A DNA stretch of 64,000 bases from positions 1,710,950 to 1,774,949 of the forward strand of contig NZ_BAAAUN010000001.1 of NCBI RefSeq assembly GCF_039533965.1. Reading direction: 5' to 3'. The translations under genes were made by a program, and so were the position numbers. The notes below the pieces were generated by a model. That model was not told where the DNA came from, ran no database searches, and saw only the letters and a program-made list of their open reading frames with translations. This document shows, piece after piece, positions 48,295-58,105 of this stretch. Source of the DNA: Microbacterium luteolum (GTDB taxonomy: Bacteria > Actinomycetota > Actinomycetes > Actinomycetales > Microbacteriaceae). Within the stretch, counting starts at the first letter, position 1; each line of letters starts with the position of its first letter.

Positions 48295-51074
48295 CCGGAG
48301 CAGCCCGCATCGCATCCGTCAGAGCCGAGCTCCGCGACGATACCTCGTTCGTCGCGACCCCCGCGCCCCGGTTGAGCTGGACCGTCGCGACCGCGCAGGA
48401 CGGCTGGCTGCAGAGCTCCGCCGAGGTCACGGACGGCAGAGAGACCGTCGCCGTACCTGGCGCGGAGAGCGCCCTCGTGGCCTGGCCATTCGCCCCGCTC
48501 GCCGCCGGCGAATCCCGCGACGTGCGCGTGCGCGCCCGGTCCGTCGCCGGTGAGCAGACGCCGTGGAGCGAGCCGCTCACCGTCGCCGCAGGCTTCCTCG
48601 CCGAGGGCGAGTGGATCGCGCGGCCGATCGGGCTCGACGCGCCCGATCGCGACGCCCAGCCCGCGGTGGTGCGCGCATCCTTCATGCTCGATCGCCCCGT
48701 CGCACGGGCGCTGCTGTTCTGGACGGCGCTGGGAGCCGCGGAACCGGAACTCAACGGAACCGCCGTCTCCGACGATGTGCTCGCCCCGGGATGGACCGCC
48801 TATCGCGACCGCCTCGTGCACGAGACCGTCGACGTCACGGCGCTCCTCCGTGACGGCGCCAACGAGCTGAGGGCCACGATCGCCGGAGCCTGGTACACCG
48901 AGAAGTACGGGTTCTTCGCGTTCGCCGACCGCCTCTACGGCACGCAGCCGTCCTTCCTCGCCCAGATCCGCGTGGAGTACGCGGACGGCGGCACCGACGT
49001 CGTCGCCGCGACGGGAGAGGGCTGGGAGGCCGCCGGTGACGGACCCGTCGTCGACAGCGGCATCTATCCGGGCGAGCATCAGGACCTCCGCAGAGCGGCG
49101 ACGGCGTGGACGCCGGCGAGGATCGGCGCCGCCGCGGCACCCGGATACGAGAACGTGCCGGTGCCGGAGGCGCGCATCGCGCCGCCGGTGCGCCGTACCG
49201 AGACGCTCAGCGTGATCGACGTGCTCGAGACGCCGTCCGGCGGCCGGATCCTCGACTTCGGGCAGAACCTCGTCGGGCGTCTCCGCATCCGCATCCGCGG
49301 AGAGGCCGGATCGCGTGTCGTCGTCCGCCACGCCGAGGTGCTCGAAGACGGCGAGCTCGCGCTGCGTCCGCTGCGCAATGCCGCGGCGACGGCGACGTTC
49401 GATCTGTCCGGCGGCGACGACGTGCTCGAATCGCGTTTCTCGTTCTACGGATTCCGCTACGCGCAGCTCACGGGTGCCGACGTGTCCCCCGACGACGTCG
49501 AGGCCGTCGTGCTGCATTCGGACATGAGGCGCACGGGCTGGTTCGACGCCTCCGATCCCCTGCTCGCACGCCTGCACGAGAACGTGCTGTGGGGCATGCG
49601 CGGCAACTTCCTCTCGATCCCGACCGACTGCCCGCAGCGCGACGAGAGGCTCGGCTGGACGGGCGACATCCAGGTGTTCGCTCCGACGGCGAGCTTCCTC
49701 TTCGACTGCGACGGCTTCCTCACGTCGTGGCTGCGCGATCTCTCGTTCGAGCAGGCCAGGGCCGGCGGTGCGGTGCCGCTCGTCGTCCCCGCAGCCCTCC
49801 CCGGATTCGGTGCGGCCGGAGGTGCGACCCCCGCTGCCTGGGGCGACGCGGCGACGGTCGTGCCTCATGTGCTCTTCGAGCGGTACGGCGACGTCGCGGT
49901 GCTCGCCGCGCAGTACACGAGCATGCGGGACTGGGTGGACACCGTGCTGCGCGATGCCGGCGACGACGGCCTGTGGGCCGGACGGATGCAGCTGGGCGAC
50001 TGGCTCGACCCGGCGGCGCCCGCCGACAAGCCCGGCCAGGCCAGGGTCGACTCCGACATCGTCGCGAGCGCGTACCTCGCGCGCTCGCTGCGCCTCGTCG
50101 CCGAGGCCGCCGTGCTCCTCGGGCGCGACGATGACGCGCAGCGCTACGGAGCCCTCGCCGAGCGCTCCCGCGCCGCGTTCGCCGCCGAGTACATCACGCC
50201 GGCCGGTCGCATGATGAGCGACGCCGTCACCGCGTATGCGCTGGCGCTGGAGTTCGATCTGGCGACCGATGCGCGGCAGCGAGGTGCGCTCGGCGACCGG
50301 CTCGCCGCGCTCGTGCGCGAGGGCGGCTACCGCATCGCCACGGGGTTCGTGGGAACCCCCCTGGTCGCCGATGCGCTGACGAACGCCGGGCATCCGGCCG
50401 CGGCCGAGCGGCTGCTGCTGCAGACCGAATGCCCGTCGTGGCTGTATCCGGTCACGCAGGGGGCCACGACCGTCTGGGAGCGCTGGGACTCGCTCCTGCC
50501 GGACGGCTCGGTGAATCCGGGGGAGATGACCTCGTTCAACCACTACGCGCTCGGCGCTGTCGCGGACTGGCTGCACCGCACGGTGGCAGGACTCGCCGCG
50601 GCCGAACCGGGGTATCGGCGGCTGCGCATCGCCCCGCGCCCGCTGACGGCGCTGAGCCACGCCTCCGCCCGTCATGAGACGCCGTACGGCACCGCGTCCG
50701 TCGCCTGGCGTCGTGAGGGCGGCGAGATCGTGGTGACCGCGACCGTGCCGCCGAACACCACGGCGGAGGTGTCGGTGCCCGGCGCTCCCCCGTCCGTGGG
50801 CGCGGGCACGCACGAGTGGCGCTACGTCGCGCCGACCGAGCCTCCGCGCCCGTCGCTCGCGGGGCTCGAGGCCTCGCTCGCTGACGTGATCGACGACCCG
50901 CGCGCCTACCGCGCCCTGCTCGACACCCTCGCGGATGCTGCCCCGGATCGCGTCGACGCCGTGCGCACCGGCACCGTCTGGGGTGCGGGGCGTCCGGTCT
51001 CGACCGCCCTCATGTTCACTCCTCCGGAGGTGCTCGCCCGCGTGGACGACGCCATCCGCTCCGCCACCGCCTGA
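48291..51074 (+). CDS. Glycoside hydrolase family 78 alpha-L-rhamnosidase
   Basis: A 927-residue GH78 enzyme. N-terminal beta-sandwich domains (about 1-400, with the rhamnosidase motifs WTAYRDRLVHETVDVTALLR and YGFFAFADRLYGTQP) precede an (alpha/alpha)6 barrel. The signature DCPQRDERLGWTGD holds the general acid E452. AQYTSMRDWVDTVL and SWLYPVTQGATTVWERWDS (abbreviated) fit the barrel. It has no signal peptide. It removes terminal alpha-L-rhamnose from imported oligosaccharides. Confidence 0.93.
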   Translation: MTGAARIASVRAELRDDTSFVATPAPRLSWTVATAQDGWLQSSAEVTDGRETVAVPGAESALVAWPFAPLAAGESRDVRVRARSVAGEQTPWSEPLTVAAGFLAEGEWIARPIGLDAPDRDAQPAVVRASFMLDRPVARALLFWTALGAAEPELNGTAVSDDVLAPGWTAYRDRLVHETVDVTALLRDGANELRATIAGAWYTEKYGFFAFADRLYGTQPSFLAQIRVEYADGGTDVVAATGEGWEAAGDGPVVDSGIYPGEHQDLRRAATAWTPARIGAAAAPGYENVPVPEARIAPPVRRTETLSVIDVLETPSGGRILDFGQNLVGRLRIRIRGEAGSRVVVRHAEVLEDGELALRPLRNAAATATFDLSGGDDVLESRFSFYGFRYAQLTGADVSPDDVEAVVLHSDMRRTGWFDASDPLLARLHENVLWGMRGNFLSIPTDCPQRDERLGWTGDIQVFAPTASFLFDCDGFLTSWLRDLSFEQARAGGAVPLVVPAALPGFGAAGGATPAAWGDAATVVPHVLFERYGDVAVLAAQYTSMRDWVDTVLRDAGDDGLWAGRMQLGDWLDPAAPADKPGQARVDSDIVASAYLARSLRLVAEAAVLLGRDDDAQRYGALAERSRAAFAAEYITPAGRMMSDAVTAYALALEFDLATDARQRGALGDRLAALVREGGYRIATGFVGTPLVADALTNAGHPAAAERLLLQTECPSWLYPVTQGATTVWERWDSLLPDGSVNPGEMTSFNHYALGAVADWLHRTVAGLAAAEPGYRRLRIAPRPLTALSHASARHETPYGTASVAWRREGGEIVVTATVPPNTTAEVSVPGAPPSVGAGTHEWRYVAPTEPPRPSLAGLEASLADVIDDPRAYRALLDTLADAAPDRVDAVRTGTVWGAGRPVSTALMFTPPEVLARVDDAIRSATA

Positions 51075-51088
51075 CCAGAAGGAACCCG

Positions 51089-52876
51089 ATGTTCGACCGA
51101 CGCTCCACGTTCGGAGAAGCCCTCGACCACCCCGGCGCGCGCGCCGTCCTGGAACGCCTCATGCCGGGCATCGCCGCCTCGCCCATGGCGCTGCAGTTCC
51201 GCGACGGACGCCTCGGCGCCCTCGTCGCGCTCGTGCCGGCGCTCGAGGAGCAGGAGGCGCGCGATCGGCTGTGGGCCGAGCTGGCCGACATCGGCGACGA
51301 CGTGCAGCGCGCGCCGTACGCTCCCGCGATCGTGGCCGATCCCGGGTACGAGACGGATGCCGTGGCCCGCGGCTCCGCGACCGTGGCGCTGCCGGCATCC
51401 GTCTCCCTGTGGGGTCCGCTGGAGATCGTCATCGACGGTCCTACGCACGGGAATCCGTTCGTCGACGTCGAGCTCGGCGCGGTGTTCATCCGCGACGGCG
51501 AGGAGCGGCGGGTCGGCGGCTTCTACGACGGAGACGGCCGATACGTCATCCGGGCGCTCGCCGATGCGGAGGGCGTGTGGACGTTCGAGACGCACTCGAC
51601 GGCACGCTCCCTCGACGGGCTCACGGGCACGGTCGTGGTGGGTCCACCCGTCCAGGACGCGCACGGTCCTGTGCGCGTCGACGGCTTCCATTTCCGGCAC
51701 GCGGACGGCACGCGCCATCGGCCGCTGGGCACGACGGCGTACGCGTGGACGCACCAGCCGGAGGAGCTGCAGGAGCAGACCCTGGCGACGCTCGCCGAGG
51801 CGCCGTTCACGAAGATGCGCATGTGCGTGTTCCCCAAGTCGTACCTGTACAACGCGAACGAGCCGGCCGACTTCCCGTTCCCCGGTTCGCTCGACGACGG
51901 CTTCGACCTGGAGCGCTTCGACCCCGCGCACTTCCGCCGCCTGGAGCGCCGCATCCAGCAGCTCGCCGCGCTCGGCATCGAAGCCGACCTCATCCTCTTC
52001 CACGCCTACGACCGGTGGGGCTTCGCCGACCTCGGTCCCGCCGTCGACGAGCGCTACCTCCGGTACGTGGTGCGGCGTCTCTCCGGCTTCGCCAACGTGT
52101 GGTGGTCGATGGCCAACGAGTACGACCTGCTGTGGGCCAAGGACACCGCGGACTGGGAGCGTCTGGCCGCCGTGGTCGGCGAGGAGGACGCCTTCGGGCA
52201 CCTCAACTCGATCCACAACTGTCGCCCCTTCTACGACTATTCGGCACCGTGGATCACGCACGTCAGCGTGCAGCGGGTGGATGTGTACCGCACGGCAGAG
52301 AACACCGACGAGTGGCGCGAACGGTGGGGCAAGCCCGTCGTGATCGACGAGTGCGCCTATGAGGGCGACATCGACCAGGGCTGGGGCAACATCACCGGGG
52401 AGGAGATGGTGCGCCGGTTCTGGGAGGGTGCCGTGCGCGGCGGCTATGTCGGTCACGGCGAGACCTACCTGCCGTCGGCGCTCGGGCGTGACGACGAGAC
52501 GCTGTGGTGGTCCAAGGGCGGCGAGCTGCACGGCACCTCACCCGAGCGCATCGGGTTCCTCGAGCGGCTGCTCGCGGAAGCGCCCGAGGGTGTGTGGGAT
52601 CCGCTGCCCGGCGACTGGGACGTCCCGTGGGGCGGTGCCGCCGGCGAGGTGCTCGTGGGCTACTTCGGGTTCAACCGACCGCGGTTCCGCAACGTCGTCG
52701 TCGGCGAGGGCAGCTGGGTGATCGACGTCATCGACACCTGGAACATGACGGTCGAGCGCGTGCCCGGCGAGTTCGGGGCGGGTCCCGTGCGGGTCGAGCT
52801 CCCCGGGCGCGAGTACATGGCCTTGCGCCTGACGCGCGCCGACGGACGGACACAACGAATCGAAGGCGAAGGATGA
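51089..52876 (+). CDS. DUF5060/DUF5605 glycoside-hydrolase-like protein
   Basis: A 595-residue cytoplasmic protein. After an N-terminal helical cap (FDRRSTFGEALDHPGARAVL) comes a DUF5060 beta-sandwich (about 90-190, SLWGPLEIVIDGPTHGNPFV), then a TIM-barrel glycosidase domain. Paired glutamates are visible in VWWSMANEYDLLW and KPVVIDECAYEGDI, spaced as in clan GH-A. A DUF5605 tail ends it. The enzyme is likely to hydrolyse a rhamnose- or galactose-containing glycan, but no characterised activity can be assigned. AAGGAA lies before the ATG. Confidence 0.87.
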   Translation: MFDRRSTFGEALDHPGARAVLERLMPGIAASPMALQFRDGRLGALVALVPALEEQEARDRLWAELADIGDDVQRAPYAPAIVADPGYETDAVARGSATVALPASVSLWGPLEIVIDGPTHGNPFVDVELGAVFIRDGEERRVGGFYDGDGRYVIRALADAEGVWTFETHSTARSLDGLTGTVVVGPPVQDAHGPVRVDGFHFRHADGTRHRPLGTTAYAWTHQPEELQEQTLATLAEAPFTKMRMCVFPKSYLYNANEPADFPFPGSLDDGFDLERFDPAHFRRLERRIQQLAALGIEADLILFHAYDRWGFADLGPAVDERYLRYVVRRLSGFANVWWSMANEYDLLWAKDTADWERLAAVVGEEDAFGHLNSIHNCRPFYDYSAPWITHVSVQRVDVYRTAENTDEWRERWGKPVVIDECAYEGDIDQGWGNITGEEMVRRFWEGAVRGGYVGHGETYLPSALGRDDETLWWSKGGELHGTSPERIGFLERLLAEAPEGVWDPLPGDWDVPWGGAAGEVLVGYFGFNRPRFRNVVVGEGSWVIDVIDTWNMTVERVPGEFGAGPVRVELPGREYMALRLTRADGRTQRIEGEG

Positions 52877-53655
52877 ACGACACTCTCACCGGCAGCGGAT
52901 CGCCGCGACTCCGCGGGAAGACCGCGCTCATCACCGGCGCGGGCGCCGGCATCGGACGGGCCGTCGCGGAACGGTACGCCGCCGAGGGCGCCCGCGTGAT
53001 CATCGCGGATCGCGACGCCGAGGCCGCCGCCTCCGTCGCGGCCGCCATCGGTGCTGCCGCCCGCCCCGAGGTCATCGACATCTCCGACGAAGCCTCCGTG
53101 GAGTCCGGCTTCGCCGCGGCGGTCGCGGCGGGGTGGTCGCCGGACGTCGTCGTCGCGAACGCCGGCGTGCAGCTCTTCGGACAGGATGCGAGGGCGGGTG
53201 AGCTCGACCTCGATGTGTGGCGCCGTACGATCGACATCAATCTCACCGGGACCTTCCTGACCGTCAAGCACGCGGTGAGAGCGATGCTCTCCTCCGGCGG
53301 CGGATCGATCATCCTCACCGGGAGCCCGACCGGTCTGAACGGCGAGGGACAGGACTTCACGGCGTACTCCGCATCGAAGGCCGGCATCCACGGGCTGGCC
53401 CGCACCGTCGCCGCCGCGTACGCCGCGTCGGGGATCCGGGTCAACACCGTCGTGCCGGCGTACACCGAGACCGGGCTCGTCTCCACGATCTCCGACGATC
53501 CCGATTCCCGGGCCGCGATCATCGGTCGCATCCCGCTCGGTCGCGCCGGCAGCCCGAAGGACATCGAGGGGATCATGGTGTTCCTCGCGAGCGACGACGC
53601 CGCGTTCGCGACCGGCTCGCTGTTCGCGGTCGACGGCGGGATGACATCTCTCTGA
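52873..53655 (+). CDS. SDR family oxidoreductase (sugar dehydrogenase candidate)
   Basis: A 260-residue short-chain dehydrogenase: TGAGAGIGRAV for NAD(P), VANAGVQLFG, the catalytic serine in ILTGSPTG and YSASK. It overlaps the DUF5605 gene by 4 bp and closes the ten-gene operon. In rhamnose catabolism, SDRs oxidise L-rhamnose to rhamnonolactone in the non-phosphorylating route; that role is plausible here but not shown. Confidence 0.9.
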   Translation: MNDTLTGSGSPRLRGKTALITGAGAGIGRAVAERYAAEGARVIIADRDAEAAASVAAAIGAAARPEVIDISDEASVESGFAAAVAAGWSPDVVVANAGVQLFGQDARAGELDLDVWRRTIDINLTGTFLTVKHAVRAMLSSGGGSIILTGSPTGLNGEGQDFTAYSASKAGIHGLARTVAAAYAASGIRVNTVVPAYTETGLVSTISDDPDSRAAIIGRIPLGRAGSPKDIEGIMVFLASDDAAFATGSLFAVDGGMTSL

Positions 53656-53700
53656 TTTCCTGAGTGAACTACTTGCTTTCCTGACGACATCAAATAAGCT
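53656..53700 (+). promoter_or_regulatory. Promoter with direct-repeat operator before the GH106-like gene
   Basis: TTGCTT (53673-53678), a 16-bp spacer and TAAGCT (53695-53700) form a plausible promoter. TTTCCTGA occurs at 53656-53663 and 53677-53684, 21 bp apart, flanking the -35. It is a candidate site for the MarR regulator encoded after the gene. Confidence 0.55.
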
Positions 53701-53739
53701 GTGACGCATCGTCAGGGCCTGTTGTTCGAAGGAGAATCC

Positions 53740-56670
53740 ATGTCCCGTTTCGCCGACCACCGCTCCGCGCTCCGCCAGCCTCCGATCGAGTACCGCCCGG
53801 AGCTGCGCTGGTGGCTCGCGGAGGGGCATCACACCGATCAGACGCTGCGCTCGGAGATCGAGACCGCGCACCGGTTCGGCTTCGGGGGCATGGAGTTCCT
53901 CGCCATGGACGAGGAGATGATCGACCACGGTCGATATGGCTGGGGCGCCGAGGAGTGGGTGCACGACTCGGCAATCGTCGTCGAGGAGACGACCGCTCGA
54001 GGCATGTCGGTGAGTTTCACGTCGGGCACGAACTGGTCGAACGCGAACCTGCCGACGATCGACCCGGACCATCCGGCGGCGGCGCAGGAGCTCGACGTCG
54101 TCACGATCGACGTGAGGCGCGGAGCACCGGCCGCCGGCGCTCTGCCGCGGATCGACCTCGACGCGAACCGGGGCGATTCACTGCTCCCGGGCCACCGCGT
54201 CGCACCGAAGACCCAGCGGCTGGAGGCCGTGGTCGCCGCGGTGCTCACCGGCGACGGCGTGATCGATTCGTCCTCCGTGCTCGATCTGTCCGAGCGCGTC
54301 GACGGAGAGAGTCTCGACTGGGAGCCCGCCGATGACCGGGACTGGCGGATCTTCGTCTTCTGGGCCCACGGGACGGGCCAGACAGCGGCGCCTTCCGCCA
54401 CCGTCAACTACACCGTCAACTACCTGGAGCGGGCGGGCGTCGACGCGGTGATCGACTACTGGTCCGAGGTCGTCCTCACCGCGGAGCTGCGCGAGCAGAT
54501 CGCACGGAATCCGCGCGCGCAGATGTACATGGACTCCCTGGAGCTGACCATCTGGGGTGCGGGCGGCATGTTCTGGGGACAGAGCATCCGCGACGAGTTC
54601 CGCCGGCGCCGCGGCTACGACATCGTGCCGTGGCTGCCGTTCCTCATCCGCGAGATCCGGATGATGGCGGCCGCGACCACCTACCACTACGACGCGGAGA
54701 GCGCGCAGCAGCCCGAGGTGGAGAAGGTGCGCCACGACTACGCGCAGACCCTCACCGACCTCTACATCGAGAACATGCTCGAGCCGTTCGCCGCGTTCCT
54801 GCACGAGAACGGGATCACGCTGCGCGCGGAGATCAGCTACGGACTGCCCTTCGAGCTGACCCGCCCCGGGCCCGCCGTGGACGGCATCGAGACCGAGTCC
54901 CTCGAGTTCGGATCGCAGATCGACGCATACCGGCTGCTGGCCGGGCCAGCGCACCTCTTCGGCAAGCAGTACTCCTCCGAGACCGGGGCGACGACCCGCA
55001 ACCACATGCTCGACCACCGGTTCTTCGACCAGATCATCCGCACCCAGCTCGCTGCCGGAGTGACGCGAACCGTCCTGCACGGCTGGGCCAGCACCGTCGG
55101 CGCCGAAGGGGCGACGCAGTGGCCGGGGCACGAGGGCATGTGGCCGATGTTCTCGGAGCGGTTCGACACGCGCCAGCCCGCGTCGGAGTTCTACCCGCTG
55201 TGGAACGACGCGATCGGGCGCTACCAGTACCTGCTCCGCCAGGGACGGCCGCGCATCGATGTCGGCATCCTCCGCACCGACCACTTCGTCGACAACCTGT
55301 CTGGCCTGGTCTTCGTCGAGGAGGACGGCACGCGGGTCCCCGACGAGGTCGCCTACGGCCGGTGGTGGATGCGCAACCGCGAGAACCACTGGTGGCAGGA
55401 CCTCGGGATGCAGGATGCCGGCTGGTCCTACGAGTTCTTCGACGCCTCCCTCCTCCTGCACGACGACGTCTCGTTCGGCGAAGGCGTCGTGCAGCCCGAC
55501 GGCCCGGGGTACCAGGCGCTCATCGTCTACCAGGAGGCGCTCGACCCCGACGCGGCCGCCCTCCTGCTCGATCGGGCACGCGCCGGTCTGCGCGTGCTCA
55601 TCGTCAACGGCGCGCGGGAGCTGAAGCTCCTCCTCACCGGCGACTACACGACGCACGAGCGGGCCGCCTCGCGCACCCCGGGACGGGACGGCCGCGACGA
55701 GGAGCTGGCCGCGACGCTCACCGCCCTCCGCGCCCTCCCCTCCGTGCGCGAGATCGACGATCCGGCGCAGACCGTCCAGGCGCTCCGCGACCTCGGCGTG
55801 ATCGGCCGCGCCGAGTTCACCGCCGAGAACCGGGACGTGCTGACCTACCTGCGCGAGGACGGGGATCTGCTGCACCTGTTCGCGTACCACTTCCTCTACG
55901 AGACCGGCGCCGAGACCACGGTCGAGGTCGCGCTGCCGGCGGGCGCGGTCCATCACATCGACGCGAACACGGGCGAGGCCCTGCCGCATCAGGGCACGCG
56001 TCAGGCGGGCGATCGCACGATCGTCACGATCACGCTCGCGCCGGGAGAGTCGGCGCTGTTCACGCTAGACCGGGGTTCAGCGGGGCAGGATTCCGTTCCG
56101 GCGCGCGCGACCACGGTGGCGGACATCGCAGAATGGCGCATCGCCGTCGAGAGCTGGGACGCCGGTGAGGACATCACGATCGTCGAGGACCGCGGACTCG
56201 GCTACGTGACCCGCGAGGTCAAGCCCACCACCGCCGTCACCCGCATCGAGAGCGCCGCCACCGCGCTTCGCCCGTGGAAGGACCTCCCCGACATCGGACC
56301 CGAGGTCTCCGGCGTCGGAGAGTACCGCGCCGTCTTCACGATCGACGCCGCGGTTGCCGCGGACGGCCGACTGCTCCTCGACCTCGGATCGACGTCCGGC
56401 GGGCTCGGCTCGGTCCGGATCAACGACGGGGCTGCGCGCGGCTTCGACACCTCGCATCCGGTCATCGACATCACCTCCGACGTGCGTCCGGGGACCAACG
56501 AGGTCGTGGTGCGCGTCGCGAGCTCGCTCAACAACCGGCTCCGTGCGCGCGGCTACTATGAGCAGATCGCCGACGTGGCGCTGCAGTTCTCGGGCCGCGC
56601 GGGGACTCACGAGACGATCGTGCGGGACTACGGACTGCTCGGCCCGGTGACTGTGAAGCGGATGCGGTGA
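53740..56670 (+). CDS. GH106-like alpha-L-rhamnosidase
   Basis: A 976-residue enzyme. Its start matches the GH106 family (PELRWWLAEGHHTDQTLRSE, FGFGGMEFLAMDEEMIDHGR), with a TIM-barrel core (TWFWGQSIRDEFRRRRGYDI-like region at about 270), the rhamnosidase region SSETGATTRNHMLDHRFFDQ and a C-terminal galactose-binding-like beta-sandwich (VRPGTNEVVVRVASSLNNRL). No signal peptide, so it works inside the cell. ATG 53740 has GAAGGAGA upstream. GH106 enzymes cleave rhamnose from rhamnogalacturonan; together with GH78 it gives two rhamnosidase families in one locus. Confidence 0.87.
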   Translation: MSRFADHRSALRQPPIEYRPELRWWLAEGHHTDQTLRSEIETAHRFGFGGMEFLAMDEEMIDHGRYGWGAEEWVHDSAIVVEETTARGMSVSFTSGTNWSNANLPTIDPDHPAAAQELDVVTIDVRRGAPAAGALPRIDLDANRGDSLLPGHRVAPKTQRLEAVVAAVLTGDGVIDSSSVLDLSERVDGESLDWEPADDRDWRIFVFWAHGTGQTAAPSATVNYTVNYLERAGVDAVIDYWSEVVLTAELREQIARNPRAQMYMDSLELTIWGAGGMFWGQSIRDEFRRRRGYDIVPWLPFLIREIRMMAAATTYHYDAESAQQPEVEKVRHDYAQTLTDLYIENMLEPFAAFLHENGITLRAEISYGLPFELTRPGPAVDGIETESLEFGSQIDAYRLLAGPAHLFGKQYSSETGATTRNHMLDHRFFDQIIRTQLAAGVTRTVLHGWASTVGAEGATQWPGHEGMWPMFSERFDTRQPASEFYPLWNDAIGRYQYLLRQGRPRIDVGILRTDHFVDNLSGLVFVEEDGTRVPDEVAYGRWWMRNRENHWWQDLGMQDAGWSYEFFDASLLLHDDVSFGEGVVQPDGPGYQALIVYQEALDPDAAALLLDRARAGLRVLIVNGARELKLLLTGDYTTHERAASRTPGRDGRDEELAATLTALRALPSVREIDDPAQTVQALRDLGVIGRAEFTAENRDVLTYLREDGDLLHLFAYHFLYETGAETTVEVALPAGAVHHIDANTGEALPHQGTRQAGDRTIVTITLAPGESALFTLDRGSAGQDSVPARATTVADIAEWRIAVESWDAGEDITIVEDRGLGYVTREVKPTTAVTRIESAATALRPWKDLPDIGPEVSGVGEYRAVFTIDAAVAADGRLLLDLGSTSGGLGSVRINDGAARGFDTSHPVIDITSDVRPGTNEVVVRVASSLNNRLRARGYYEQIADVALQFSGRAGTHETIVRDYGLLGPVTVKRMR

Positions 56671-56683
56671 AGGAGAAGGAAAG

Positions 56684-57193
56684 ATGACGTCGAGGGCCGA
56701 CATCTCCCCGGTCTTCGACCAGGACCCGCTCGATCTGCGGCTGACCGTCGCCTCGATCATCCACTGGGCGGACAGCCGCGAGGTGCGGGAGGAGACGATG
56801 CAGCGCATCCGATTCCCCCTCGACGACATGCCCATGTTCCTGGTCGTCAACCAGCTCACCTACCGCGGCGCCCTGCGCCCCACCGATCTCGCCTCCACCC
56901 TCGGCACCGGCAGGGCCAACATGAGCAAGATCGTGCGGCGACTCGAAGACGCGGGTCTCGTCACCCGCATCGCCTCGGAGACCGACGAGCGCAGCATCCT
57001 CATCGCCTTGACCCCCGAGGGGCGCGAGATCGGCGAGCGCATCGTCGCCAACGCGGACCGGCACTACCGCGCGGTCACCGAAGGCTGGAGCGCCGAGGAT
57101 GTCTCGCAGCTGCAGCGCCTCCTCGGACGGTTCGCTCGTCAGGCCATGCTCGAGCTCGCGTCGCGTTCGCCCGCGCTGTCGGCGCCGCGCTGA
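56684..57193 (+). CDS. MarR family transcriptional regulator
   Basis: A 169-residue winged-helix regulator: recognition helix about residues 70-95 (TLGTGRANMSKIVRRLEDAG) and wing TRIASETDERSILIALT. It is 13 bp after the GH106-like gene, with GAAGGAGAAGG before its ATG, so they are co-transcribed. It probably controls this two-gene unit through the TTTCCTGA repeats upstream. Confidence 0.9.
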   Translation: MTSRADISPVFDQDPLDLRLTVASIIHWADSREVREETMQRIRFPLDDMPMFLVVNQLTYRGALRPTDLASTLGTGRANMSKIVRRLEDAGLVTRIASETDERSILIALTPEGREIGERIVANADRHYRAVTEGWSAEDVSQLQRLLGRFARQAMLELASRSPALSAPR

Positions 57194-57235
57194 CCCGGCC
57201 TCACCACGTCGCCACCTCGGCGTCGACGGTCTCGC

Positions 57236-58105
57236 TCATCCCTTCAGGCCGGAGTGCGCGAGACCCTCGACGAACTGCTTCTGCGCGATGATGAACACGA
57301 TGAGCATCGGCACGACCGTCATGGTGGCGGCGGCGAGCTGCGTGTTCCACATCTCGCCGCCGTACGCGTCGGCGTAGCGGGTGAGCGCCTGCGGCAGGGT
57401 GAAGAGCTCGGGCGAGGTGAGGTACACGGTCGGCTCGAGGTACAGGTTCCACGAGGCGAGGAACGTGAGGATGGCGACCGCCGACAGCGCCGGCTTGGCG
57501 AGCGGCATGCTGATCCGCCACCAGATGCCGACCCGGCCGAGGCCGTCCAGGCGCGCCGCCTCTTCGAGCTCGCCGGGGAGCGCGATGAAGAACTGACGCA
57601 TGACGAAGGTCGCCAGCACGCAGGGCGCGGCGAGCGCCGTGACCAGGATGAGCGGCCAGTGCGTGTTCACCAGCCCCGCCTGCGTGAACATCTGGAACAG
57701 CGGGACGATGGTCACCTCGCTCGGCACGAGCAGGCCGATGAGCACGACGAAGAACAGCACGTTGCGCCCGCGGAAGGGGATCCGTGCGAACGCGTATCCG
57801 GCCAGGCTCGCGACCAGCATCGTCACGAGCGTGACCACGACGGCGATGTAGACGCTGTTGAAGTACTGACGCGCGAACGGCTGGAACGTGAACGCCTCCG
57901 CATAGGCGGCGAGCGTCGGGGAGTCCGTGAAGATCGTCGGCGGAGATTGGAAGATCTCGTTCAACGGCTTGAGCGACGAGGCGATCATCCACACGGTCGG
58001 GACGACGAAGGGGATGGCGAGCACCGACAGCGCGACGATGAGGATGACGCGGCGCAGGACGTGGCCGGCTCGGCGCTGTCCGTGGGAGACGAGATCAGTC
58101 TTCAT
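57236..58105 (-). CDS. Carbohydrate ABC transporter permease (MalG type)
   Basis: A 289-residue permease with six transmembrane segments and the EAA motif EEAARLDGLGRVGIWWRISM. CUT1-type sugar importers use two such subunits. Its first codons overlap the end of the other permease gene by 11 bp. No ATPase gene is present; a shared MsmK-like ATPase elsewhere would be needed. Confidence 0.93.
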   Translation of the reverse strand: MKTDLVSHGQRRAGHVLRRVILIVALSVLAIPFVVPTVWMIASSLKPLNEIFQSPPTIFTDSPTLAAYAEAFTFQPFARQYFNSVYIAVVVTLVTMLVASLAGYAFARIPFRGRNVLFFVVLIGLLVPSEVTIVPLFQMFTQAGLVNTHWPLILVTALAAPCVLATFVMRQFFIALPGELEEAARLDGLGRVGIWWRISMPLAKPALSAVAILTFLASWNLYLEPTVYLTSPELFTLPQALTRYADAYGGEMWNTQLAAATMTVVPMLIVFIIAQKQFVEGLAHSGLKG

